Assembly (NCBI GenBank): GCA_050175155.1 | Contig: JBFXJF010000004.1 | Coordinates: forward strand, 98,912-162,911 | Direction of reading: 5' to 3' | DNA length: 64,000 nucleotides | DNA from: JBFXJF01 sp050175155 | GTDB taxonomy: Bacteria > Bacillota > Bacilli > Tepidibacillales > Tepidibacillaceae | Shown here: in pieces, positions 9,553-19,058 of the stretch | Layout of the letters: every line of letters starts with the position of its first letter | Numbering within the stretch: position 1 is the stretch's first letter | Notes under the pieces: generated by a model | Told to the model about the DNA's origin: nothing | What the model saw: the letters and a program-made list of their open reading frames with translations, nothing else | Database searches by the model: none | Position numbers and translations under genes: made by a program

Positions 9553-9567
9553 AACAGTTCACCTCCC
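9550..9567 (-). promoter_or_regulatory. Ribosome binding site pointing to an ATA start
   Basis: GGGAGG (9567-9562) is separated by 9 bases from ATA (9552-9550), which is in frame with the flippase. There is no ATG, GTG or TTG between this site and residue 19. An in-frame TGA lies just ahead, so the start must lie in this stretch. Confidence 0.5.
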
Positions 9568-9606
9568 GACTTTTTTGTATCAAATTGGATTGTTTTTTGA
9601 TAATCA

Positions 9607-10164
9607 TTAATCTGTTTTCCTTATAATGTTCCCAGGATTACCTGCAATTACACAGTGACCATTAGGGTAGCTTTTTGTTACAATAGTTCCTGCTCCAACG
9701 ATTGTATTATTACCTAGCACTACCCCGGGTAAAATCATCGCATTCATGCCAATCCAACAATTTTCTCCAATTACAATATCTTGACTTTCTTCATGTTTAT
9801 CAAGGTTTTTAATATCATGATTCTGAGTTATTAATCCTACGTTTGGGGCTATATAAGTACCTTCTCCGATAGATATTTTCCCTTTATAGTTTTGAAAATA
9901 ACATCCGAAATTTTGAAAATTATTCATATCATTAGGAGAAAAAATCAAATTCTTATGATTGCCGACAATATTCCTATGTGAAACTGGGAATGGAATTTTT
10001 CTATTATATCCTATTACTTTCTGCATAAATAAAGACTTCCAACACCATCTCCACCCTTTAGTATTGTTATCAAACCACCTACCGACTAGATACTCTTTAT
10101 CATATACTAATCTCATAATCGACTTTGAGAAGAAAATATATAATTTCTTAGTTGATATTTTCAC
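9607..10164 (-). CDS. Hexapeptide-repeat O-acetyltransferase (WbbJ/CatB type)
   Basis: 185 aa. The C-terminal two thirds form a left-handed beta helix, with hexapeptide turns such as IGEGTYIAPNVG, IGENCWIGMNAMILPG and IVGAGTIVTKSYP. The likely catalytic His is in LITQNHDI. It probably acetylates a sugar of the exopolysaccharide repeat unit from acetyl-CoA in the cytoplasm. Its ATG overlaps the polymerase stop by 4 bp, so the two genes are coupled. The acceptor cannot be read from the sequence. Confidence 0.85.
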   Translation of the reverse strand: MKISTKKLYIFFSKSIMRLVYDKEYLVGRWFDNNTKGWRWCWKSLFMQKVIGYNRKIPFPVSHRNIVGNHKNLIFSPNDMNNFQNFGCYFQNYKGKISIGEGTYIAPNVGLITQNHDIKNLDKHEESQDIVIGENCWIGMNAMILPGVVLGNNTIVGAGTIVTKSYPNGHCVIAGNPGNIIRKTD

Positions 10165-11561
10165 AATATCACCCTATTCCTATGAATGTAATTCTTTTGA
10201 GCTTTATAAATATAAATAATAAACACAGCGATTAATACCACATCAAGTCGATTACGAACTATTGCTGAAAGATCATTGTTATTCAAAATATTGATAATTG
10301 AAAAACTAAGTCTATATAACACAATTTTTATTACAAAATCATCTCTAAAAAATGCAAATATCCTATCAAAATACTTAATCAATCTGCCAACTATTATGCT
10401 TGTAATTAGCAAAGAAATATACCCGAACTGATAAAAATTAATTGTTAAAAAATCAACCGGAATTCCTCCTGTTGGCATCGCTCCTAAAATTGCTCCGTAT
10501 GCATTTGTATTCATTGTTAATACTGATATTATATTTTCTTTGCTAAACCCAATTATTTTTAATAATGAATTTGGAATCATTGTAATTGGCCACACTAAAT
10601 AGTCTATTCCAAACCTATACTCAACATATTCAATCAAATCATGCCTTAATGTAAAATTAGCAAATGGATAACTAAATTCACCTAAAAAAGTACTTATGTG
10701 ATTTGATGAATTGTTTATAGGGAAATAGCCATAAGCTAAATACTTAAAAAACGCATCAATATAGTCAAGTGATAGAACTACAAAAATCATAAGTAACCCT
10801 AAACCCAATATGTTTGTTCTTTTTACATTTCTCAATGTGAATATGAATGGTAAGAAGAAAATAATTATGGATGCTCTACCTTGGTTATATAGCAAAAATA
10901 TTATTGAAAATATCAACGAAACTATAAGTTTAATAATTAATGCTTTACTCTTTCTCAGTCTATACAAAAACAAATATAAATAAGGTGTTGCTAATACAAT
11001 TACTGATGCAGTTACTAACTGAAGATAGCTAGAACTAATGTAAACTGAGGTATCTTTATCTATCCCCCTTGTTAATACACCCAATGAAAGATAATTACTT
11101 AGAGATCCTGTTTCTCTTATTAATAAGAGTATGCTGAGAACAGAAAATATAAAAATTACATCTGTTGCCCTTATTACTTTTTTAAAATAAGGAGAATTTG
11201 CGTTGAGCTTACTATTTTGGATATATTCATTTGCATTTCTCTCACTACTTTTTGTTTTTACTGAGTATGAAATTATTATTACAGTTAGAAATACAACCGC
11301 CAACAGGAAGTTTAAAAATATTTCTTCTATGCTCACTCTATTTAGTAAAATCGCAAACCAGGAGATATTATTTCTATAAAGTCCAAAATACGTCTGAATA
11401 AACGGAACCAGCAAATAGAACAATCCATATGTCAAGATAAACATACACATAAAATTGAATCCTTCTTTTATTAGGATCTTTCTAACATAATAAAATAATA
11501 TTATATAGACAATTAGATAAACAAGGAAAAACACGTAAGATAAACAGCCTTCAAAAACCAT
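10161..11561 (-). CDS. O-antigen/oligosaccharide repeat-unit polymerase (Wzy-like)
   Basis: 466 aa from the ATG at 11561, which has AGGAGGG about 5 bases upstream; an earlier in-frame codon lacks such a site. It has 10 or more membrane helices and a large extracellular loop in the C-terminal half, the topology of Wzy polymerases, which have little sequence conservation. It lies between a glycosyltransferase and an acetyltransferase, with a flippase nearby. The assignment is from topology and context. Confidence 0.7.
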   Translation of the reverse strand: MVFEGCLSYVFFLVYLIVYIILFYYVRKILIKEGFNFMCMFILTYGLFYLLVPFIQTYFGLYRNNISWFAILLNRVSIEEIFLNFLLAVVFLTVIIISYSVKTKSSERNANEYIQNSKLNANSPYFKKVIRATDVIFIFSVLSILLLIRETGSLSNYLSLGVLTRGIDKDTSVYISSSYLQLVTASVIVLATPYLYLFLYRLRKSKALIIKLIVSLIFSIIFLLYNQGRASIIIFFLPFIFTLRNVKRTNILGLGLLMIFVVLSLDYIDAFFKYLAYGYFPINNSSNHISTFLGEFSYPFANFTLRHDLIEYVEYRFGIDYLVWPITMIPNSLLKIIGFSKENIISVLTMNTNAYGAILGAMPTGGIPVDFLTINFYQFGYISLLITSIIVGRLIKYFDRIFAFFRDDFVIKIVLYRLSFSIINILNNNDLSAIVRNRLDVVLIAVFIIYIYKAQKNYIHRNRVIL

Positions 11562-11596
11562 TAACTCCCTCCTTCCGAGTATGCTAATCACACCTA

Positions 11597-12739
11597 TTAT
11601 AAATTATTTAAATAATCTATTGATACTGTGGATTCTCTATATTTTAGTGCTTGATTACTAGATTCCTTCAAAATCATCTCTTGCTTATACGGATCTAGTT
11701 CAAAATAATAGATTAAAGCTTCTTTTAAAGACTTGACTTCATTCGGGTGAACTAACAATCCCGATTCCTTATCTACAATTATCCCATCAATGCCTTCGTT
11801 CTTACTACCAATTACAAAACATCCACTTGCCATTGCTTCGATATATACTATTCCGAGTGTCTCTGGCTGACTAACCATTATGAAACAATCACTTCTACGC
11901 ATAAATTCTAGTACTTCATTTCTATCCTTCCGTGGGAAAAAGGATATTCTTTTTTCTATGTTAAAAACTCTAACCAATTTTTTAAGATATTTCTCGCTTT
12001 TTCCAGACCCTATAATAGTAAATTCATAGTTATATTTGTCTTTGATTTCAGCTAAAGCCTTTACTGTGATATCTATATTCTTTAAAGGTATTAAATTCCC
12101 AACATAAATCAATTGTTTTTTGTCTTCTTTTACTTTTTTTATTTTTGATTTGCTTTGATTTATTTCAAAAATATAATCAGGCGCTCCTGAAAAAACTTGA
12201 AATGTTTCAATGTTTTTGTCTACTACAGATAATATCTTATCTCGTATTTTTTCTGATCTGTATCCTATTTTATTAATTGTTGTAACAATTTTTTTTATTC
12301 TTTTATCTGACTTTACATCGCAATTATGAAAAATTGGAATTGGTGTGCAATTTAATAATTTTCTAATGGCTTCAACAATCTGCCACTGTTCTGCGCAGAA
12401 ATGAACTACAAATTTATCAGGTAAAAAATTTTTTGATTTCAAAAAATCTAAAACTGTTTTTTTAACTTTTCTAACATCACTCTTAAGAATATAGTCAAAC
12501 TTTGGAATGTATCTATTTATTGGACAATACAGCACTTCTACTCCGTCAATAGTATACGAATCGATATTTTTTTTCTTTTTATTTGCATTGAAATAATCAA
12601 TTAATTTAATATGATTATGAACAACCACAACACGATGTCCTTGTTTAATCCATTCTTTTGTAAAATAATGAACTGCTTTTGTAGCTGTACTGTCGACATT
12701 TTTCAACGGATAATGAATTGTAAAAACCAAAATATTCAT
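11597..12739 (-). CDS. Glycosyltransferase family 4 (GT-B)
   Basis: 380 aa from the ATG at 12739 (AAAGGTG 6 bases upstream), preferred to a TTG six codons earlier. The C-terminal Rossmann domain has LIYVGNLIPLKNID and the donor-site motif ETLGIVYIEAMASG with the E-x7-E spacing of retaining GT4 enzymes. It would add a sugar from a nucleotide donor to the lipid-linked repeat unit. Donor and linkage are unknown. The gene is AT-rich and Lys-rich compared with the epimerase and dehydrogenase genes upstream, as polymer-specific genes often are. Confidence 0.85.
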   Translation of the reverse strand: MNILVFTIHYPLKNVDSTATKAVHYFTKEWIKQGHRVVVVHNHIKLIDYFNANKKKKNIDSYTIDGVEVLYCPINRYIPKFDYILKSDVRKVKKTVLDFLKSKNFLPDKFVVHFCAEQWQIVEAIRKLLNCTPIPIFHNCDVKSDKRIKKIVTTINKIGYRSEKIRDKILSVVDKNIETFQVFSGAPDYIFEINQSKSKIKKVKEDKKQLIYVGNLIPLKNIDITVKALAEIKDKYNYEFTIIGSGKSEKYLKKLVRVFNIEKRISFFPRKDRNEVLEFMRRSDCFIMVSQPETLGIVYIEAMASGCFVIGSKNEGIDGIIVDKESGLLVHPNEVKSLKEALIYYFELDPYKQEMILKESSNQALKYRESTVSIDYLNNL

Positions 12740-12804
12740 ATTTTTGACACCTTTCAATATTTTAATTTACAACAGCTCCCTAGCAATTTCACATTTCTTT
12801 CTTT

Positions 12805-13725
12805 TCATTTCACATCGAAACCATACGCTCTTTTTGTAAATTTTCTTACTAATAAATGAGTCAAGTACCTAATTAATAGAAAACAATTCAAATTACCATT
12901 TTTTATCAATGAGTACGCTTTTATACGCTTTCCTTTTGTAGTTAAAAAATATCTAATGAGTTGCAAGTTAATCATTTTATATATCATATCTTTATCTTCA
13001 TTCTCTAATTTATTAATAAAACTACTGAATTTATTTAAATAATCTACCGTAATTTCTTCGAATTTCTCTTTTCCGATTTTGTTCTCATGTACGTGAACTA
13101 TCAAACCAACTCCATCTACATATGCTAGTTTATATTTCATGAGTACTCTAGTCAAAAACTCAACATCTTGATTTCTTTGAAACGATTCATCAAACCCATT
13201 TACTTCTTGAACAACACTCCTTCTAACCATTAAATTAGAACCTGCATGAATAAATAAGTTGCGCATCAATTCCTCTTTGAATAAGGTGCCTTCTTTTTTT
13301 TCAGCTCCATAAACTACAATCTTGCCATCTTTTTTTCTGACATAATTCGTATAACAAGCACCCCAGCTATTATCTATAGATTCAAGTTTTGCTACTTGAC
13401 TAGTTATTTTATCATTTATAAATTCATCATCATCATCTAAAAACATAATAAAATCGCCATTTGAATTTCTAAATCCCGTATTCCTTGCCGCCGAACCATT
13501 TTTGTTCTTTTCATGCTTTATATAGTTAACCTTACTATATTCTAAGAATTGTTCCATAGCTTTTTCTGTTAGTCTTCTATCTACCGAATCTGGAGAGTTA
13601 TCATCAACTACAACAATTTCAATGTTACTATATTTCTGATTCAAAACAGATTTAATCGCTCTTGGTAAAGTGTCAGCACGTTTATATGTAGGTATGATCA
13701 CACTCACTAATTTATAATTACTCAT
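12805..13725 (-). CDS. Glycosyltransferase family 2 (GT-A)
   Basis: 306 aa. N-terminal GT2 domain with VSVIIPTYKRADTL, VVDDNSPD and the metal/nucleotide motif MFLDDDDEF (the DxD region); LVRRSV precedes the acceptor half. It is an inverting transferase acting on the cytoplasmic face in polysaccharide assembly. The C-terminal 90 residues are Lys-rich and carry no recognised domain. Confidence 0.88.
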   Translation of the reverse strand: MSNYKLVSVIIPTYKRADTLPRAIKSVLNQKYSNIEIVVVDDNSPDSVDRRLTEKAMEQFLEYSKVNYIKHEKNKNGSAARNTGFRNSNGDFIMFLDDDDEFINDKITSQVAKLESIDNSWGACYTNYVRKKDGKIVVYGAEKKEGTLFKEELMRNLFIHAGSNLMVRRSVVQEVNGFDESFQRNQDVEFLTRVLMKYKLAYVDGVGLIVHVHENKIGKEKFEEITVDYLNKFSSFINKLENEDKDMIYKMINLQLIRYFLTTKGKRIKAYSLIKNGNLNCFLLIRYLTHLLVRKFTKRAYGFDVK

Positions 13726-13752
13726 GTATACTATTTCCCTTCTTAAACTTCA

Positions 13753-14727
13753 TCATAAATTCTTCCTGTACCATTCTATTACTGCATGAATTCCTTTTTC
13801 AAAACTCCAGCATGGATGATATCCTAACATCTCTTTTGCCTTGCTAATATCAGCATTACTGTGCCTAATATCACCCTCTCTGTCAGGGCCATATAGTGGT
13901 TCAATCTCTTTTCCAAGTGCTTTACAAAGGGAATTATAAACGTCAATCAAATACTCCCTGCCACCATATGCGATATTGAAAGCTTCACCAGCAACTTCAG
14001 AAGATGCTTTACAAGCTCTTAAATTTGCCTCAATTACATTTTCTATGTAAGTAAAATCTCTACTTTGTTTACCGTCTCCGTTTATGGTTGGTTGTTCATC
14101 GTTAAGAAGCTGTTTTATAAACCTTGGTATAACCGCTGCATAAGTACTGTTTGGATCCTGTCTCTTACCAAAGACGTTAAAGTATCTTAAGCCATACGTA
14201 TCCAGACCATATATTTTTGAATAAAGTTTTCCATACTCTTCATCAACCATTTTTGTCAAAGCATATGGTGATAGAAGTTTTCCCTCTATTCCTTCTTGCT
14301 TAGGGAGGTTTGGTTCATCTCCATACACAGAAGAACTTGATGCGTAGACAAATTTCTTAACTCCGTTTTGCCTAGCTGCTTCCATCATATTAAGAGTTCC
14401 TCTAATATTGATTTCTTCATATAATAATGGCATCTCAATACTTCTTGGAACACTTCCCCAAGCTGCTTGATTAAGTACATAATCTACGCCATCACAAGCT
14501 TTCATGCATACATCCAGATCTCTGATGTCACCCTCTATAAACGTGTAGTTAGGATTATCAACAAATAAATCCACATTAGTTTGCTTACCATTAGATAGAT
14601 CATCAAGACATCTCACTATGTAACCTTTATCCAATAAAACCTCGCACAGGTTGGAGCCAATAAATCCAGCTCCACCCGTCACAAGAAATACACTATCTTT
14701 TTCAAATGTTATATTTTCATAACCCAT
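13753..14727 (-). CDS. NAD-dependent UDP-GlcNAc/UDP-Glc 4-epimerase (WbpP/Gne-like)
   Basis: 324 aa from the ATG at 14727 with AAAGGT upstream. It is an extended SDR with the NAD motif GGAGFIGSN, the catalytic Ser-Ser-Ser region (YASSSSVYG) and Tyr-x3-Lys in YALTKMVDEEYGKLY. The length and DDLSNG block fit the WbpP/TviC group that interconverts UDP-GlcNAc and UDP-GalNAc. It sits directly downstream of the dehydrogenase that would oxidise that product. Confidence 0.87.
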   Translation of the reverse strand: MGYENITFEKDSVFLVTGGAGFIGSNLCEVLLDKGYIVRCLDDLSNGKQTNVDLFVDNPNYTFIEGDIRDLDVCMKACDGVDYVLNQAAWGSVPRSIEMPLLYEEINIRGTLNMMEAARQNGVKKFVYASSSSVYGDEPNLPKQEGIEGKLLSPYALTKMVDEEYGKLYSKIYGLDTYGLRYFNVFGKRQDPNSTYAAVIPRFIKQLLNDEQPTINGDGKQSRDFTYIENVIEANLRACKASSEVAGEAFNIAYGGREYLIDVYNSLCKALGKEIEPLYGPDREGDIRHSNADISKAKEMLGYHPCWSFEKGIHAVIEWYRKNL

Positions 14728-14745
14728 TATTTGCACTACCTTTCC

Positions 14746-16065
14746 TTACAGTCTCCAGTATCTATATCCTGCTATTTCGTACTCTTTTCTATCTACGATT
14801 CCTTTAATATCAAGTATGACTTTGCTTTCATTAGATCCTTTCTTGAACATCTTTTTGAAGTCTTTATGAGAGAATTTCAAAAATTGGTCATGCCCAACAG
14901 CTACAACAATTGCGTCCATATTTTTTATATCTTCTATATCATCGAACTCAATTCCGTACTCACGTTTTGCCTCTTCAGCATCAGCTTCTGGGTCTGCAAT
15001 CATAGGAGTTAACCCATACTCTTTAAGTTCATTTACGATATCGATAACTCTTGTATTTCTAGTATCTGGACAGTTCTCCTTAAATGCAAATCCTAGAATC
15101 GCTAATTTAGCATCTTTAACGGGGACATCTGATTTAATGAGATTCTTAATTAAATTCTCAACCACATATCTCCCCATATCATCATTGATTCTTCTACCTG
15201 AAAGAATAATTTGAGAATGATATCCTAACTGCTCGGCTTTATAAGTCAAATAGTACGGATCTACACCTATACAGTGTCCACCTACAAGACCTGGGGAGAA
15301 GTTCAAGAAGTTCCACTTCGTTCCTGCAGCTTTTAGTACAGCTTTAGTATCTATTCCCATCTTATTAAAGATGATGGAAAGCTCATTCATAAATGCGATA
15401 TTTATATCACGTTGTGAGTTTTCAATCACCTTTGCAGCTTCAGCTACTTTGATTGATTCTGCTCTGTGAACTCCAGCATCCACTACAAGCTCGTACACTT
15501 TTGCAATAATATCAAGAGATTCTTCGTCCATTCCAGAAACAACTTTTACAATTGTCTCAAGTCTATGTAATTTATCACCAGGGTTGATTCTCTCAGGTGA
15601 ATACCCAACTTTAAAATCTTCTCCACATTTCATCCCTGATTCTTTTTCAAGAATTGGAATACAGATTTCTTCTGTTACACCTGGATAAACTGTAGATTCA
15701 AATACAACAATAGAACCTTTGGTTAGATTTCTACCTACCGTTCTACTAGCAGACTCAACTGGTCTTAAATCAGGTGTATGGTCAACGTTTACTGGAGTAG
15801 GAACTGCGATGATATGGAACTTAGCTTCTTTTAGTCTTGACTCATCTGCAGTAAATTCTACTGTTGTTTCTTTTATAACATCATCCCCAACTTCTTTGGT
15901 AGGATCGATTCCCTTTTTATAAAGTTCAACTTTTTCTTTGCTAATATCAAACCCAATGACGTCAGCTTTTTTGGCAAATGCAACAGAAATAGGCATACCT
16001 ACATAGCCTAAACCTACAAGTGAAATTCTCTCTTCTCTGTTTTTGATTTTTTCGTATAAGTTCAT
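14746..16065 (-). CDS. UDP-N-acetylhexosamine 6-dehydrogenase (TviB/WbpO type)
   Basis: 439 aa nucleotide-sugar dehydrogenase. It has the N-terminal NAD motif GLGYVGMP, a central dimerisation helix, the catalytic Cys in GGHCIGVDPYY and a C-terminal UDP-binding domain. It resembles the TviB/WbpO group that makes UDP-GalNAcA more than UDP-glucose dehydrogenases. Paired with the epimerase next to it, it would supply an acidic amino-sugar for the polymer. Substrate choice is inferred from the family and neighbour. Confidence 0.9.
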   Translation of the reverse strand: MNLYEKIKNREERISLVGLGYVGMPISVAFAKKADVIGFDISKEKVELYKKGIDPTKEVGDDVIKETTVEFTADESRLKEAKFHIIAVPTPVNVDHTPDLRPVESASRTVGRNLTKGSIVVFESTVYPGVTEEICIPILEKESGMKCGEDFKVGYSPERINPGDKLHRLETIVKVVSGMDEESLDIIAKVYELVVDAGVHRAESIKVAEAAKVIENSQRDINIAFMNELSIIFNKMGIDTKAVLKAAGTKWNFLNFSPGLVGGHCIGVDPYYLTYKAEQLGYHSQIILSGRRINDDMGRYVVENLIKNLIKSDVPVKDAKLAILGFAFKENCPDTRNTRVIDIVNELKEYGLTPMIADPEADAEEAKREYGIEFDDIEDIKNMDAIVVAVGHDQFLKFSHKDFKKMFKKGSNESKVILDIKGIVDRKEYEIAGYRYWRL

Positions 16066-16080
16066 TTTGACTACTCCTTC

Positions 16081-17193
16081 TCAATGTAATAATCCCATAG
16101 TGTTCATAATAGATTTATTAATTAAATTAACATCATACTTTTCTTTAGCAAGTTTCAAACTGCGTTCTGCCATAATCTCATTAGTTTCTTGATCTTCTAT
16201 TAGAGATTTCATCTTCCCAACTAAAGTATCTATATTTTTAATAGGTACGAGGTACCCATTGTATCCATCAGTAACGGTCTCTCTACAACCTGGCGCATCA
16301 CTTGTTATAATCGAACGACCCATTGCCATGGCTTCAAGGACTGTCTTAGGTGTACCTTCATGGTAAGAAGGCAATACATAAGTGCTACACTGCTTTATGT
16401 AGGGTCTGACATCACTCTGCTCTCCAAACCACTCTATTATTCCTTGATCTATGAAAGATTGCAGCTCTTCCAGCTGTAATGCTGATGGATTGCTATCAAA
16501 AGGTCCAACGAGTAAACATCTTACTTCAGGATACTCATCTTTGATCCGTTTGCATGCTTCCAAATACTCCATAACACCTTTGTCTTTTATTAATCTACCT
16601 ATGAATAAAAAAGCTGGTGTTTCTGGTAAAGGTTCCGATTTAAACTTCTCAAGATTAACCCCTGATCCATTGATAATCACAATTTTGTCTTCTTGAATAA
16701 GTCCGTTGTTTATAAACTCATTTTTATCATCATTGTTTTGGAAAAACACCTTCTTACTCGCCTTGCATGCTGAATGATACTCGATTTTCATTACTGCCTT
16801 TATTATTTTATTCTTAAACCCTTCGCCTCTAAAAATCGAACCCAGTCCAGCAATCAATGGATAAACTTCAGTGATGCCTTTAGCTTTTGCTGCTAAGCTT
16901 CCATAAACGACTGTCTTTGCTTGATATGCAAAAACTTTATCCGGTTTTTCTTCCTTCATAAATTGACAAAGCTCTCGGTATGTCTTCATATCACTAAATG
17001 GATTTATGCCGTTACGCTCAACAAAAAGTTGTTTGTACTTAATACCATTATCTTCAAACTTACTCTTCCAGGTTGATTCAGGTTCTGGGCCTAAGGCGAT
17101 TACTGTATGCCCATGTTTTATAAAATCTTTCATCATGTCCATACGAAACCAAAATAGTGATGACGTATGGCTCGATAAAACTGCTATTTTCAT
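16081..17193 (-). CDS. Glycosyltransferase family 4 (PglA-like)
   Basis: 370 aa GT-B enzyme. It has FLFIGRLIKDKGVMEYLEA, the donor motif SYHEGTPKTVLEAMAMG with E-x7-E, and an N-terminal domain beginning IAVLSSHTSSLFWFR. The group includes enzymes that add the second HexNAc onto an undecaprenyl-diphospho sugar. As it lies next to the initiating transferase, it probably catalyses the second sugar transfer. That step is inferred. Confidence 0.85.
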   Translation of the reverse strand: MKIAVLSSHTSSLFWFRMDMMKDFIKHGHTVIALGPEPESTWKSKFEDNGIKYKQLFVERNGINPFSDMKTYRELCQFMKEEKPDKVFAYQAKTVVYGSLAAKAKGITEVYPLIAGLGSIFRGEGFKNKIIKAVMKIEYHSACKASKKVFFQNNDDKNEFINNGLIQEDKIVIINGSGVNLEKFKSEPLPETPAFLFIGRLIKDKGVMEYLEACKRIKDEYPEVRCLLVGPFDSNPSALQLEELQSFIDQGIIEWFGEQSDVRPYIKQCSTYVLPSYHEGTPKTVLEAMAMGRSIITSDAPGCRETVTDGYNGYLVPIKNIDTLVGKMKSLIEDQETNEIMAERSLKLAKEKYDVNLINKSIMNTMGLLH

Positions 17194-17219
17194 ATTATCA
17201 ATCCTCTTTCATTACATAG

Positions 17220-18110
17220 TTACTTCGTCAAGTACTGATTTGCTTCAATCTGAATACCTTTTCCAAAACTCATCGGATTGTAAGTAAAATCATTCTTGGC
17301 TTCTGTATGAGGATAGCTTCTATCTTCACCAATCCTCTGAACCCTTTCTACATAATCCATCTTTCCAAGAGTTAGTACCTTAGCTATTTGGGCAAGTAAA
17401 ACACCAAATTCTAGAGGAACACTTACAAAGATTCTTTTCTTATTGAGGTTATCGCTTATCATCCTAAAAATTTCTATCATTTGTAGAGGCTTTTCACCCG
17501 ACAAGTCATATTCTTTTCCAGCTGTTTTTTCAGGAGACATTAATACAGCATAGAAAGCCTTTCCTAAATCTCTTGCATTTACTGGCTGAATCAAACTTCT
17601 CCCACTATTTATAACTGGCATTATCCTCAATTTATCTATAATCTTAATGAATTTACTCATATTTCTATCGCAAAGGTCTCCATAAATCATCGTAGGCCTA
17701 AGAATCGTTACTTGAGTATAACAGTCTGGAGCCGATGTCATTTCTGAAACTTTCTTCTCAACATCTTTATATCCTTGAGAAGCATATTTAAAGTTTGAAT
17801 AAATTCCTGTTGTATGTACGAGGATAGCTCGACCAACATTATTTTCATTTGCTGCTTGAACTATCATAGGAGAATGGTGAATATTGTAGATATGCAAAAC
17901 AGTATCAACACCGTTCATAATTTTTCTTATGAACTCTTTGTCATTGAGATTTCCAACAACTTTCTCAATATTTAATCTGCTGTTATCCAACATTGAAGTA
18001 TCAGATGTCTCCTTAACAATGCAGCGGATTGGTCCTTCATATTTATGATCAATAAATTCCTGTAAGAAGTATCTTCCAGTATGTCCTGTAATCCCTGTTA
18101 CTAATAACAT
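17220..18110 (-). CDS. NmrA-like atypical SDR
   Basis: 296 aa with the dinucleotide-binding motif GITGHTGRYF (residues 6-15) and an ILRPTMIYGD block typical of atypical SDR/NmrA proteins. A classical Tyr-x3-Lys active site is not obvious. It lies between the initiating sugar transferase and a GT4 gene, so it may modify a nucleotide sugar or act as a redox-sensing regulator of the cluster. The substrate is unknown. Confidence 0.75.
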   Translation of the reverse strand: MLLVTGITGHTGRYFLQEFIDHKYEGPIRCIVKETSDTSMLDNSRLNIEKVVGNLNDKEFIRKIMNGVDTVLHIYNIHHSPMIVQAANENNVGRAILVHTTGIYSNFKYASQGYKDVEKKVSEMTSAPDCYTQVTILRPTMIYGDLCDRNMSKFIKIIDKLRIMPVINSGRSLIQPVNARDLGKAFYAVLMSPEKTAGKEYDLSGEKPLQMIEIFRMISDNLNKKRIFVSVPLEFGVLLAQIAKVLTLGKMDYVERVQRIGEDRSYPHTEAKNDFTYNPMSFGKGIQIEANQYLTK

Positions 18111-18120
18111 CTGTTCACCC

Positions 18121-18741
18121 CTATTGTTTCACTGACTCTTTATCAGTTTCCTTACTTCCGGTCCCACCTTCAACAACTCCGTCACTTCTCAACACGCTCA
18201 TAATAGTCCCCAAGAAACACTTCACATCCATAGCAAATCCAATCTTCTCAACATACTCCCAATCTAACCTTGCCTTTGCTTTAATAGGAAGCTCGTCCCT
18301 ACCATTAATCTGCGCCCACCCTGTAAGACCTACAGGCACATCATTTGCACCATACTTTTCTCTTTCTGCAATAAGGTCATACTGATTCCAAAGCGCTGGT
18401 CTTGGACCGATAATGCTCATTTCACCCTTCAAGATGTTGATGATTTGTGGTAATTCGTCCAGACTTGTCTTTCTTAAAAACTTACCAACTTTAGTAATCC
18501 ATTGATCCGGATTCTCCAACAGATGTGTTGGCGTATCTTTTGGCGTATCAATTCTCATGGTTCGAAATTTCAATATATAGAAATGACTCTTATGGATTCC
18601 AACTCTCTTCTGTTTAAAGAGAACTGGCCCCTTGGAGTCAAGCTTGATTGAGATAATTAGGATTACAAATATCGGAGAGAGGACTATTAATCCTATTGAT
18701 GATATTAATATATCAATTAACCTTTTAACTCTCAGATACAT
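18121..18741 (-). CDS. Undecaprenyl-phosphate sugar phosphotransferase (PglC-type initiating enzyme)
   Basis: 206 aa monotopic phosphoglycosyl transferase. A re-entrant N-terminal helix (about residues 8-30) is followed by FKQKRVG, KFRTM and the block LDELPQIINILKGEMSIIGPRP. The compact length lacks the extra membrane domain of WbaP. It starts the lipid-linked repeat unit by transferring a sugar-1-phosphate to undecaprenyl phosphate. It is the first gene of the polysaccharide operon. Confidence 0.92.
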   Translation of the reverse strand: MYLRVKRLIDILISSIGLIVLSPIFVILIISIKLDSKGPVLFKQKRVGIHKSHFYILKFRTMRIDTPKDTPTHLLENPDQWITKVGKFLRKTSLDELPQIINILKGEMSIIGPRPALWNQYDLIAEREKYGANDVPVGLTGWAQINGRDELPIKAKARLDWEYVEKIGFAMDVKCFLGTIMSVLRSDGVVEGGTGSKETDKESVKQ

Positions 18742-18789
18742 ATGAATACCCCCGGTTTGGATGGTTGGTAAATCTATTTGGATTTCATT

Positions 18790-18830
18790 AAAAAAAACGG
18801 AGCAAACCGTTCTTACAACCTGATGTTTGC
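18790..18830 (-). promoter_or_regulatory. Possible attenuator in polysaccharide operon leader
   Basis: On the minus strand AACGG-TTTGCT-CCGTT is followed by eight T residues, a small terminator-like hairpin about 50 bases before the first gene. The upstream GCAAAC (at 18825-18830) can pair with GTTTGC (18802-18807), which would disrupt that hairpin. This gives mutually exclusive folds. The terminator stem is only 5 bp. The remaining leader up to 18996 is AT-rich with no clear gene; TTGGTT and TATATA about 16 bp apart (near 18900-18930) may be a promoter. Confidence 0.4.
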
Positions 18831-18996
18831 AATCTATAAAATGTTCTATTCTATTAGTCTAGCAAATACTGTAATGTTGCTACCAATTAGCTAATATATA
18901 TCAAAATTACCACTTAAACCAATATATTACTGTATATCTCTAGTAATATTCTACAGATTATGTCATTATCCTTTTAAATTTTGGAAATTATCAAAA

Positions 18997-19022
18997 AAAC
19001 ATAGTTCAATTGAACTATGTTT
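18997..19022 (-). terminator. Rho-independent terminator after murC
   Basis: A perfect 26-bp palindrome (AAACATAGTTC, AATT loop, complement) followed by a T-run on the minus strand. It separates murC from the polysaccharide operon. Confidence 0.85.
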
Positions 19023-19058
19023 CTATATTTAATATATTTTCATTTATCTAATTTATTA

